From contig NC_134029.1 in assembly GCF_964204645.1 (NCBI RefSeq), positions 9,538,850 through 9,602,849 on the forward strand: 64,000 nucleotides of DNA, written 5' to 3'. Shown here in pieces: positions 1 to 9,870 of this stretch. Positions within the stretch are counted from its first letter, which is position 1. Each line of letters opens with the position of its first letter. The position numbers were made by a program, and so were the translations under genes. The DNA comes from Tubulanus polymorphus (taxonomy: Eukaryota > Nemertea > Palaeonemertea > Tubulaniformes > Tubulanidae). The notes beneath the pieces were generated by a model. It saw nothing but the letters and a program-made list of their open reading frames with translations, did no database searches and was not told where the DNA came from.

Positions 1-658
1 AGCTACACTTACACGCGCATCTCAGATGTCATTATCAGCCAATCAGATATCCCGTTTTATTCTATCCTGGGTTTTTCCTAGGCTAACTTTACTTATTTAG
101 TTCTTCCTTGAAATTTACCTACTGTCTATCACACCTGCTCTCCGTGCGACGTTTTGGTCCGTAATTTCGTTAATAATCGGTTCATCTCTAAATATTATGC
201 ACATATTTTTATGCCTCCCGCCAAAGTTAACAAACCCTGGCCACAGACTCTTCGTTGGTCTATTACACAAAATAAGATAAGATTTCTTGAGAGAAGATTC
301 ACAGGTTTCTTGGGCAGATACTGGCATAGGTTGCCTTGTAAGCCTATCAGATGCATAGTTTTCCACCGGTAGGGTTGCTCTATATTAATACCATGCATCT
401 GATTGGCTACACTGGTGGCCACAAGCAGTGACCTGTCTGCCCAAGAAATCTTGAGTGGTGTAATAGACCAATGAAGAGGTCTGCGGCCAGGGTGTGTGTT
501 GGCAGTGAGTCGCAATGAATCAAACTCTGGCAAGCAAGGATGTGGGGTTACTTTGAAAAATAATCAATTTTAACCCCTTCAAGAAAGTGCATGTGTTGTC
601 ATAATAGGTCTAATAGCCCTCAATTAGACATAATAGATGCGCAATTATTTCATTTCAG
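1..658. other. Sequence upstream of the first visible DDA1 exon
   Basis: No exon could be supported. No ATG is followed at the required phase by a GT donor, so the DDA1 start codon is probably to the left of the window. Short open frames here overlap one another and lack family similarity. Confidence 0.5.
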
Positions 659-739
659 GGTGACTTTCTGAAAGAACTGCCTTCTTACAATAAGACTAAT
701 TTTACAAGATATATCGCAGACAGTAGCTGTCGAAGCGGT
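659..739 (+). CDS. DDA1: DDA1 coding exon (N-terminal)
   Basis: The acceptor is ATTTCAG at 652-658 and the donor GTAAGT starts at 740. The exon is 81 nt, phase 0 at both ends, and encodes 27 residues beginning [15 protein letters not shown]. It aligns with human DDA1 from residue 2-3 onward (DFLKGLPVYNKSNF). The initiator Met must come from an upstream exon. Confidence 0.93.
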
Positions 740-3700
740 GTAAGTACTTTGTCATTTCATTCTCAAATTTTATACGAGGTCAACTGGCTGACCCTTGACG
801 TTTTCTTGTCAAATTTTCCCGTATCAGAATAATGAAAATCAATAAACCTATGCATTTGTTGTTCATGCATTCATTCCTTTCCGCTCATCAGCTTCTAAGG
901 ATAAACCACCTTCAGAGAAGTATGGCTTAGAATTAACTTCATTAAACAAATTGAATGATGTTTGGGAAAAAAATATATGCGGTCAAAAAAACAAATTGCA
1001 CATTCACTTCTTAAATTGATTGTTTAGTTTGTATGAACATCTGGGCCAATTTTCGTGATTTTGTCCACCCAGCAATAATAAAAACGCTAAGCCACCCCAC
1101 TAATTGTTGCATTGGCAATACATTGGCTTGGTGGGGTAGATGTGAACGCGACATATTTAACACACAAACCATGCACAACTTAGGCTAAGCTATAGGCCTA
1201 CCGTAAAAACTGAACTGCTCGATCATCGCTGAGTCTAAAGGTCATGTGATGCATAATTCGTCACTGATTGGCTACAACGATCTGATTGGGTCGTAGAAAT
1301 AGAACTTGTTCTATCCTTGGAATTTGGCTTATGACGGGTATACGATATCAATACATCGCGGTCGTAAACACACTCATGTCGAAAAGGTTTCCGATGAAAA
1401 AATTGCAGACCGTTCGGATGATCGGGTTGTAAGTCGACCTGAGCTTAACTTAAGACATCCCCGACAGTAAATTCGTGTAGTAAAATCAAACTGCGTCATT
1501 CATTGATGGTTACAGAATAAAGTTATTAGACACCACGTGTTTATAGATATGTATAGGCCTACGGCATGTACGTAGAAAATTACTATTGTTATTTCGTGAA
1601 CATAGCTGCCCCGTCACACATTCCTAATAAATGACACATATTATCTTTCTGTTCGCCTGAATAACCCCCCATTTATTGCTATCAAGCGTCTTCTTCGGAT
1701 GAAGATTATAACAACAGGATTTCCAAATTGATTTCACCCACGATATAATCAATGGAAAGCTTTCTGTACCCTTTACCCATAGCTTTATCAACGATATTTT
1801 GTTACTAAACATCAAGGTCTTCAACACTTTATATGACGCTCGTTGCCTAGATTTGATTTATATGGTGACATTTTTAAGGCATGAAAAAATTAAAAATGGC
1901 TTCGGTTTTATTTGTTGTACCGATATTTCTCGACCTCTTAATTTGTATTCAGAGGTCTTAAGTTAATCATTTTTTTTCTCATATTTACAGGCTAGAAAAC
2001 CGTCAGTTTATATTTCAACTACAGATCATCCATCAGAACAAGGTTTGTTTTCACATGATTTATCATACAGGTCCTGTGATATCTAACTTCCGTTGACTAT
2101 ATAAACTAAAGTCTCAATCGACATGAAACTATGTCTATGCATACATGTATACATGTCTTCATCTGTTGAAGTTGTTTTTTGTCAATGTTTTTTCGGGGTT
2201 GTTAATGTTGAAGTTTTCTACGGATGGGTCCATCATTGAAGATAAAATTAAAAATTTGATTCATATCTTAACATGAAATGATTTACGATTGATGAATAAC
2301 TTTGTCGATGTTGTCGAGTTATTATCTCAGCATAGAATCAACAATTCTCTTCTTGAATTCAGAATTAATTTAATATGGGAGAGACATCATATATGAATAT
2401 GAAATATTTAATTTTATATGTCCAGTTATATCTCTAGTAGATTAATTTATTTAAGGTCTGTGAGAATCAGTTAGCAGGATTCTTGTAGCATGTCTGCTTT
2501 TAGGCTGCTTCACCAATGATGCAATTAATTAGTTTTAAAGGTTTGATAAGGGATCATTCATTTATTGCGTATGCATGAAATTTGACTTTTTCTAAGACGC
2601 ATGGTGCAATATTATTCGGCCCAGGCTACAATAGCATGTATTGCCCATCATTTTCCTGTTACAATAGCCCCTGGTAAGAACATAAGCTACATGTATTTAC
2701 TGTCGATGGCTTGATCAAAAAGTTTTTTCAAGAAAGTAATACTTAACGCAGGTCGGACTTGGAACATTCAATCATTGGCTGAAGCAAAGACTCTTTGTCG
2801 TTCGCATCTATAGCCATTGGGTAACAAATAGTAGGCATACACTCAGAATACAAAGACGGAGACAATATTTTTTAGGCGCTTATTTACGAGAAGCTTCAAA
2901 CCTGTGTCAGGTCATATTACTTACTAGAAAGACATGAATTGTAGCACTGATATCATTGCAAAAAAAATGTCGTAGAACATTGGATATAGATCATTAGCGT
3001 GCGATGTCAGAGTCGATGAATAAGGATGGCTCTGAGAATTTTCAAATTGTGACGACGGTCCTTCGCGGTAGTTGTCAAATGCATTGCCGACCAGCAGATA
3101 ACAAACCGTAAGGGTTCATTACATTTCCTGTATATATGACCCTTCCTATCAAGAGAGAGTTTAACACACAACAGCCAGAAAATAGTTTTTTTAGAATGGC
3201 TAGTCGATATACACCGTGAGCAATGGTGATGCAACCGTCTGCTTGCCAAAAACCAAATTTCAAGTAGGAGGCCTATATATTTAATAGCTGTACATGGGGC
3301 AAAGTGATTTGACCCGTTGGCTCTGTACTGAGACTAAGAGCATTTGACTCGTAGTCGGCATTGTCTTTATCGCTCCATGGCAGCAGTTTGAGTGTCGGGT
3401 AATTTATGAGTCGATGAAAAAAGGATAGAATCCAAGACAGTCATTGAGGTCTGAAATCACTTGATATAAATGATAATGAAACATTTTATAACCTGAATCA
3501 AATACAACAGTAAGCATTGAAAATTGTAATCCTAAATTTAGCTGCTTAAATCGTTGAGAATCAGCGGCTGAGAATCAAGGTGTGTTCTTTCCATTATGCA
3601 TAGATGGCAGCGCCGATTGAATTTGGTGATTATAGAATATAGATTCAGGCTCGATATGAATTTATTGCTTTAAAGTAACTGATCAACTAATGTAGAAAAC

Positions 3701-5741
3701 CCGTTATCGCTGCTTTGCGGCTATGTTGTTTAAAGGTCACTGGTATGTTGTCATTGAGGTCACAAGTCATAGCACATCGTGCATAGCCTACACGTTTGGT
3801 ATTTAATGTTTTCATTTATCACAATCAATGAAAAGAGGATGGACAACCTATTATATCAAGTTATAAGAGAATAACTAGTAATATTGTAATGTTTTGATGT
3901 TGCATGTTTTTTCTGTAGCGGTGCAGAAAACTCATTATCGCTACTTTGCAGCTATTGTTGATACTATTTCTATTGTTTTTTTTTCAGTGATAACAACCGA
4001 TAAAACGAATATACTGTTGAGATACCTTCATCAGCAGTGGGATAAAAAGGTAAACATCGATTGGCCTACAATTCAAGTAAAAGCAATGCTATTGTGTTCA
4101 CTTCTCGCAATAATAAATGGAATCTAGTTATTTTGGGAAGTTTTCAACAACTTCGATATCTTGATATTTGGTTTATGGTAACAGGTAAAAATCCCCCATC
4201 AAAATATGGTAAAAATCCCCCATTTCAGTTTTTTTAATCGAATTAGTGTTATTGGTAGTACAAATCAAACTTGAATGAACTGATAATTATAACCTTTACC
4301 ATGAAGGTTATGTTTGTTTCGCAAGCAAAACTTTGTCAGTTAGCAAAATAACTTCTTGTATGGCTTGCTGTGAAATTTTTAGAATTTCTCAACGCATCAG
4401 CAAGTGCCCTTAAAATCAAGATAAATTCCTCTTGATTGAAAATAATTCCAATGACCACTTAATTAGCCAGAGGTTTATATCTACAATTTAAATGGATGAA
4501 ATCATTAAACTTGAATCAAAATATTTTCGCTAGAGCTGCTTATTCCTATTATTGCAGTGATCTCATTTTATAGGTAATTGAAGGAATAACTGTCATCTAG
4601 AGTGTATAAGTGCCATGATTAAAATCATACAATCTTGTTCATAATCGATGAGAGAATATTGATACATTTTTTTGCGAAATTCAACTTTGGAGGACTTTTA
4701 CCTATGGGGGATATTTAAAAGAGGGATTTTACCTTCATTCTTGGTTGATGTATATTTTCATAGACTGAGTACCAAACTTATCCCTAGGGATAAATCTTCA
4801 ATCTGCGTGACAACCACCATAGTTAAGTAACAATAAGAAACCATGGTTATAACTGACAAATGTCAAAATATTCCTAGGGGATTGTTTTGCTTCCATATCT
4901 ATGAAACCCAGCCCTGGGTTGTTACAGGTCAGGGATTTGTTTTTCTCTGCAATGAAAACCAGAGAATTCTGAGGTAATTTTTATTCTGAACATTTTTATA
5001 CAGAAACCAATGATCAGGTAACTCCGCACACATTATTAGAAAATGTTATGAGCACAACTTTGCGCTCGCTTGTGGTGACAAATGAAGCCTCACCAATATA
5101 TGCAGTAGACTTGGTTACCGGTTTGTAGAAGCATGTACTAACAATAACTTCCCTGATTTTCAAGTAGTTGGTCACTAATATCTTCAGCAAACCTGCAATC
5201 GCAGAATGAACATTGCCCTACACACTTGCATATCCTTATGATAAGGCCCTGCCACACTTGCATGTCCTTATAAATAGGATATGCACGTGTGCAGGCCAAT
5301 GTTCATTCTGCGATTGCAGGTTTGCTGAAGATATTGGTGACCAACCACTTGAAAATCAGGGAATTTGAATAGAGCTCTGTCATTTTTCTGAAGCTTTGTA
5401 TTTTAGAAAGTTCTCGTGTGAGAGAATTGTATAGTTTGTCACCAATATCTTCTGCAAAAACTGCAATCGCAGAATGAACATTGCACTGCAACCGGCCCCT
5501 GATTATCTAGAATTTAAAGTCTGCGTGTCCCCGGACCCCTATTTTTTAAAATGGGTCTTCTTCAAAATAAGGTTTTTTTTAAGTCTGAAAAAATTCGAAT
5601 TACATTTCAATTCAATTTTTCTTTTCTCCCTAGAATTTACACAAAAAGCGTGACTGTAACCGTGCTGAATTGGACCCATCAACTGAACAGACACCATCGA
5701 GTAAAGTTCGACGCTTGACTAGCACTGATGATCAGAACTGA
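659..5741 (+). CDS. DDA1: DDA1, DET1- and DDB1-associated protein 1 (gene span, 5' end incomplete)
   Basis: Four coding exons join in phase: 659-739, 1991-2042, 3988-4049 and 5634-5741 (TGA at 5739-5741). They give 100 residues against 102 in human DDA1, so only about two N-terminal residues are missing. Conserved blocks are [46 protein letters not shown] and a basic-then-acidic tail (KKRD ... TSTDDQN). All introns are GT-AG. In animals DDA1 binds DDB1 and is a core accessory subunit of DDB1-CUL4 E3 ligases (the DET1-DDB1-DDA1 module), helping recruit E2 enzymes and substrates; that role comes from family knowledge. No ATG ending in frame before a donor was found in 1-658, so the start exon is probably off the left edge. 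USE1 follows 97 bp downstream on the same strand. Confidence 0.95.
740..1990 (+). other. DDA1 intron
   Basis: A GT-AG intron of 1251 bp. Nothing recognisable is seen in it. Confidence 0.85.
1991..2042 (+). CDS. DDA1: DDA1 coding exon (RPSVY block)
   Basis: The acceptor is ATTTACAG and the donor GTTTGT starts at 2043. The 52-nt exon starts in phase 0 and leaves one base over. It encodes [17 protein letters not shown], matching the human RRPSVYLPTREYPSEQ block that lies along DDB1. Confidence 0.94.
2043..3987 (+). other. DDA1 intron with repeat fragments
   Basis: A GT-AG intron of 1945 bp. It holds a short copy of the GGGATCATTCATTTATT repeat end (2547-2575), a decayed tRNA-like stretch (about 3316-3405) and two direct copies of a dispersed motif (3693-3725 and 3919-3955). 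Confidence 0.8.
3316..3405 (+). repeat. Decayed tRNA-derived sequence (possible SINE head)
   Basis: The segment GAGCATTTGACTCGTAGTC resembles the D-stem/anticodon part of a tRNA, followed about 35 nt later by CAGTTTGAGTGTCGGGTA, a worn B-box and T-arm. Acceptor stem pairing is lost and no tail is seen, so it is not a functional tRNA gene. Confidence 0.4.
3988..4049 (+). CDS. DDA1: DDA1 coding exon ([12 protein letters not shown] helix)
   Basis: The polypyrimidine acceptor TTTTTTTTCAG ends at 3987 and the donor GTAAAC starts at 4050. The 62-nt exon takes the one base carried from the previous exon and ends in phase 0. It encodes [20 protein letters not shown] plus a final Lys. The [15 protein letters not shown] stretch is identical to human DDA1 and is the most diagnostic part of the protein. 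Confidence 0.97.
4184..4733. mobile_element. MITE-like element with doubled termini
   Basis: The left end reads GGTAAAAATCCCCCATC and repeats as GGTAAAAATCCCCCATT 24 bp later. The right end, on the other strand, begins GGTAAAATCCCTC and has a second inward copy (CCCCCATAGGTAAAAG). About 550 bp with inverted ends and no coding capacity suggests a non-autonomous DNA transposon. No clear target-site duplication was seen. Confidence 0.55.
5151..5361. repeat. Foldback sequence with arms of about 65-88 nt
   Basis: The left arm 5151-5215 (CCCTGATTTTCAAGT ... AATGAACATTG) pairs with 5297-5361 on the opposite strand with only two differences. Weaker pairing continues inward to about 5238/5276. The loop holds another copy of the CACACTTGCATRTCCTTA word. 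Confidence 0.85.
5436..5485 (+). repeat. Direct third copy of the foldback arm
   Basis: GTCACCAATATCTTCTGCAA ... CTGCAATCGCAGAATGAACA repeats the left arm of the 5151-5361 foldback in the same orientation with a few changes. Confidence 0.8.
5634..5741 (+). CDS. DDA1: DDA1 terminal coding exon
   Basis: The acceptor CTCCCTAG ends at 5633. The 108-nt exon encodes 35 residues and a TGA stop, starting [19 protein letters not shown]. The basic KKR patch followed by an acidic/Ser-Thr tail fits the human C-terminus. There is no AATAAA or ATTAAA between the stop and the next gene; only a weak AATATA variant occurs near 5754. Confidence 0.94.
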   Translation, partial: NLHKKRDCNRAELDPSTEQTPSSKVRRLTSTDDQN

Positions 5742-5838
5742 CGTATGAAATAGCAATATATACAGGCTACAAACTATCTCGTACATTTTAGCGCGTTTAA
5801 ACTGTGATTATTTTCGTTGTGAAAAAGTAGCGCCAAAG

Positions 5839-6609
5839 ATGGCTCCGGCAGCAATGCAGCCTCGTTCTCGTTTAGAAATAAGTTTCGTTCGACTGTTGAA
5901 CTCGTGCATTAATATGGCGTCGGAGAAGAAAACGGCCGATTGGCGTTTGCAGAAATATATTGGCACGTTGCAGGAGAAGTTGGCGGAGTTGCGTCAGTCG
6001 CCATCATCTCCAACACAAGAGGAGCTGAATGAATACAACCGTAAAGTCGAATTTCTGAAGGGCTTGCTAGAAATCGAGAAAAAGGCAACCTCAGTCGAAA
6101 GAGCGAAGGCTGCCGAGGAATTGCCATCATCGATCAGCATGGTAACAAGTAACATTACGAAACAGAGTAAAGATTTACATAACGAAGCCCGAACACGTTA
6201 TCAAAAAGAAATGAGAGACGAACTGTTCAGCAGAATTGACGACCAGCAGACGAACGCGGGAGGAGGCGTTCGTCAACGTAAAACGCAGCTGCCGAATGAT
6301 GATCTTGATTCGGTGTTGCAACATCACTCGCACATGCAGGAAAAGATCGCCGAAGAGATGCTGCATTTGGCGAGCAACATGAAAGCGACGGCGTCGGCTG
6401 CGGGGAAAATAATTCAGGATGATAATCGGCGACTGCTTGAGTCGAATCAGCTCGCAGACACTAATTATGCAAAGTTGAAGGTGGAAAGCGATCGGTTGGA
6501 GGTGCACACGAAGAAATCATGTAATTGGTGGCTGTGGATAATGTTGTTCATGGTTTGTTTGACTTTTATTTGGATGGTTATATTCATTCGACTATTCCCT
6601 AAATCGTAG
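5839..6609 (+). CDS. USE1: USE1, vesicle transport SNARE (p31/D12), intronless
   Basis: This is a 256-residue single-exon ORF. Residues 10-45 (SRLEISFVRLLNSC ... ADWRLQKYIGTL) match the human USE1 N-terminus (SRLELNLVRLLSRC ... EWRLEKYVGAL). The SNARE motif lies at about 155-225 (LDSVLQHHSHMQEKIAEEML, then NRRLLESNQLADTNYAKLK), and a C-terminal membrane anchor at about 229-253 (NWWLWIMLFMVCLTF ...) is followed by only a few lumenal residues. USE1 is an ER-resident Qc-type SNARE that works with syntaxin-18, SEC20/BNIP1 and SEC22B in COPI retrograde traffic (family knowledge). The first ATG (5839) was chosen; ATGs at 5854 and 5914 are alternatives. Human USE1 is about 259 residues, so length is normal. 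Human USE1 has several introns; this copy has none and is intact, with no poly-A tract or other retrocopy signature. Confidence 0.97.
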   Translation: MAPAAMQPRSRLEISFVRLLNSCINMASEKKTADWRLQKYIGTLQEKLAELRQSPSSPTQEELNEYNRKVEFLKGLLEIEKKATSVERAKAAEELPSSISMVTSNITKQSKDLHNEARTRYQKEMRDELFSRIDDQQTNAGGGVRQRKTQLPNDDLDSVLQHHSHMQEKIAEEMLHLASNMKATASAAGKIIQDDNRRLLESNQLADTNYAKLKVESDRLEVHTKKSCNWWLWIMLFMVCLTFIWMVIFIRLFPKS

Positions 6610-6875
6610 TAGCAGCACTGTCATGCAAGATAGGTTTACTATATTGATGTGTTACAGATCTTTTTAAAGCGGTGAATGATTCTATAGCTTTTCAATTTTG
6701 GGTGGTGAATTGATGATATATTCTTTTTGGGTGCTTAGATTTTGAAGGACTAGAATGATGGTGGTTGTGTGGTATATTTTTGCCATGTGGAAATTACTTA
6801 AACTGATGAACTCAAGCCCATTTGTACAGTCAAATCCAATTAATCCGGATTTTCATTAATGTCGCGTAGACTCCA

Positions 6876-6881
6876 AATAAA
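6876..6881 (+). promoter_or_regulatory. Polyadenylation signal of USE1
   Basis: An AATAAA lies 267 nt after the USE1 stop, followed by a T-rich stretch (ATTTTTATTTTTTATG), as expected for a cleavage/polyadenylation site. It might also serve read-through DDA1-USE1 transcripts. Confidence 0.6.
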
Positions 6882-9775
6882 GCGTGACAATTTGAACTGT
6901 GAAATTTTTATTTTTTATGTTATGCATGATATATTACAGTAAACCAACCCCCCACTTAAGTGAATATACGCGTCATATCCGATCAACTTGGATAACCGTT
7001 CAACTCAGATGTTTTTTGAAATATTATTATGACACTTTATATGAAATACATTACTTCTGACTCTGATATCACTCAAGTTGGACACATGTGTACGGTCCCA
7101 GTGATCCGATTTAAGCAAAGTCTACTGTATATGAATGATGTAAATCAGTGTAAATGCAGAACCTTGTCGAACTCAGACATGGCCAATTCGTTTCGACAAA
7201 ATTAAAATCATTTTCTGACTAAGGCGCGTTGGAAGCAATTTTTGATTGCTGCGGCCAAATACTGATTTTCGACTGGTTCTAAATATTGCTGCAGCGAATT
7301 TAGTTAAAAACTCTTCAAAAACGTGGTATTCAAAGAAAACAATGTCATTTAGTAAATTATGTTGCCACAGCTTTCGCCGCTGCAGTAGCTGCACTTCCAA
7401 CGCCACAGTGACTGTCTTACGTATTATTCGATCCTAAGCTTTGCAATATTTCCTGTCCCATTGTTTGAGTTAAGGTGGGCATAGGTCGACTTGTGACACA
7501 ATCGCTTGCAATTGGTAATAAATGGATGCATTGGTCGACGTTTGCTGTGCAAAACACACTGCAAAGCCTGTTAGTCTGATCTTTTTGGAAGAGGGATTTG
7601 TGTCGGACTAAGTGAATATCTGACGTAGGAAACATATTTCATACTGCAAGTATAGAAATGGTCCAAAACGTTCAATACTGGTTTGCCTCTTCGTGCAGAA
7701 ATTCAGCTTAAAAGATCCAACTTAAGCAGGCTTGACTTTGATTGGTTCGCAGTGCCGTGTGCATTGAGCTTTACGAATAACCTCTTGATTGACATGTTCA
7801 CTGCCATACCGGAAGTTGTATACAGCTAACTATACCGGTGCGTGTTTGTAATTCATTTTGATGCTAAAAGTATCTCTACGTATTTCTGACATCATTCTTA
7901 TCGATTTAGGGAAAACCCACATCATGGAAATACATGTATGTGTGTTTGGCACTTGAGATGTACTCATCATTTCTATTAATTGCCGCAGTATCACCTAAAA
8001 CCTACATACATGGCATTACCAGGTGTGCCAAGTGCTTTAAAAATGCATTGATAACCGACTACCGGTACTGGTAGCATTTGGTACACTTTGTATATATACA
8101 TAGCTAATATATGAAAAGAACAGGTTATTATTCCATGAGTCATGGATCACAGCTTGAAAATGTTACCTCCAAAGCTCAGAGGTACATGAACATTAATTCC
8201 TAGCCTTTCCTCAAAATACCAGAATTATTGTTGCCAGGGTATAATATTGGGTATAGATTGATAATGAGAGTTTATTGATTTCGGTACAGTGTTGTTCATT
8301 TTAATGCTGCGCCATAAAGTCATATCCTGACCAGGATACTTGAAATTATCCTATTTGAAATGAAGGTCATATTTAACTCATAAAAATAGTTAGCGTTAGA
8401 CCTCTCTGGTTATACAAACTTTGAACCAGTGACCCATTAATATTAAACATTTGATAACAATGATTTACGCCAAGCTTAGTTTTGAATTATGTGATTTGTT
8501 GGTAAATGTAGATTACATTGAATTTTTTGGCATTTACATTGAATTTCTTGGAATCATTGGGATGAGTTAAACATAACTTAAGAGTAAAATGATACATTCA
8601 TCTGACATCTTCATGAACTGACGCATTGTTCCCAAATAGCCTTGGACACACTACAATTTTGTCTCGGCCAAATGTTGGTCATGGTAAGATAAGCAAAATA
8701 TTTTTAGCGCGTTTGAATCAGAAAAATGAAAATTCGGCATCACAACTGGATGGACTAGCCAAATTGATTAGTGCAAATGATTCGTTTAGTGTGTCTGAGG
8801 CTTTATTGAGATATGACATTGATGGCATTGCAAAACTGCCATTGGGTGTAAACCCATAGTTGTAGACTGGGTGTGCAGGTATTCACCGGAGTAACTGCTT
8901 AACTAATCATCTGAGGATGGGTTTGAATCCTTGCATGGGATTTATAAGAACATATAACATGTCATTTTTCGTTCTACGTATCATACTGAAATAGTGGATA
9001 TTTTTCGCTTGGCTATATTTTTATATTTAGGCCAGAGTGTGTGTGTACACTACGCCTAAGTATTAAGAAAAAATTACATGTACATGTAATAATCATTAAT
9101 GAAATGAAATTCATGTATTAAGTTAAAGATATTACACTTAATAAACGCATTCATTGAATTATGATCTTCTTCATCTATGTTTTATATTCAATATGTTCAA
9201 CAGATTGTGACAGAGCTAAGTGTGTTGACATCGATTAAGATTTTACATAGGCCTATCCGCTAACTTCAGATTAGATGGAAATAAGTTTAAACTAGGAATA
9301 GGACCTTTCTTTTATGATAAAACTCGACTCTACTCAGAGGATTTGAAAACTAATTCAGTGTACCGAAAATACTAACTGATCAGATCAAAATCTAGATTGA
9401 GTCGATTTTAATGTACATTGTGTATGAATATGCAACAGAGCAGCAATAATAGGTTTTCTGTACATCTGTGGCATATACATGGGGGACATTTGCACGCAAG
9501 AAAACAAAGAAATTCATGATTTCACAGCCATATTATGGATGATTCGCACTTCATGCATTCATGAAAATTGTTGGTAGAAAAAAAGATGCATTAAAGTAGT
9601 AACACTCCAAACCATTACAATTGACGCAAATGAATGGCAACTACGTAGCCGTATATTCGGACTGACCAAATGAAGCTCGAATCCCCGTCCTGATCAATTT
9701 GTTGCTTGCCAAGAAATTCATCATTCAGGGAAAATACATTGTATACCAATAGATTCATGAATCGTGCAGATTTTT

Positions 9776-9870
9776 GTCCTTTCCTTCCAAAAATAGCTAG
9801 TTGATCTTTGAATGGAGATGTGGGAACTACCCTCATCATACAACCTTCTTTTTAATTGTTTGTAGAATGA
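9776..9870 (+). repeat. Dispersed repeat, copy 1
   Basis: TAGTTGATCTTTGAATGGAG, ATGTGGGAACTACCCTCATC and CTTCTTTTTAATTGTTTG correspond in order to segments of 13295-13380. The family is unknown. Confidence 0.6.

Larger units (their letters stand above)
4050..5633 (+). other. DDA1 last intron with two inverted-repeat elements
   Basis: A GT-AG intron of 1584 bp. It contains a 0.55-kb inverted-terminal element (4184-4733) and a foldback sequence (5151-5361) with a further direct copy at about 5436-5485. Confidence 0.85.

Noticed and set aside
1-658. Search for the DDA1 start exon
   Set aside because: Every ATG examined (for example 210, 393, 473, 515, 540 and 635) fails to reach a GT donor in the phase required by the 659 exon.
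5909-6507. Minus-strand frames across USE1
   Set aside because: Shadows of the USE1 coding sequence, with no family similarity.
8860-8945. tRNA-like segment with GGTTTGAATCC B-box
   Set aside because: No A-box at proper spacing and no acceptor stem; a single B-box word is not enough.
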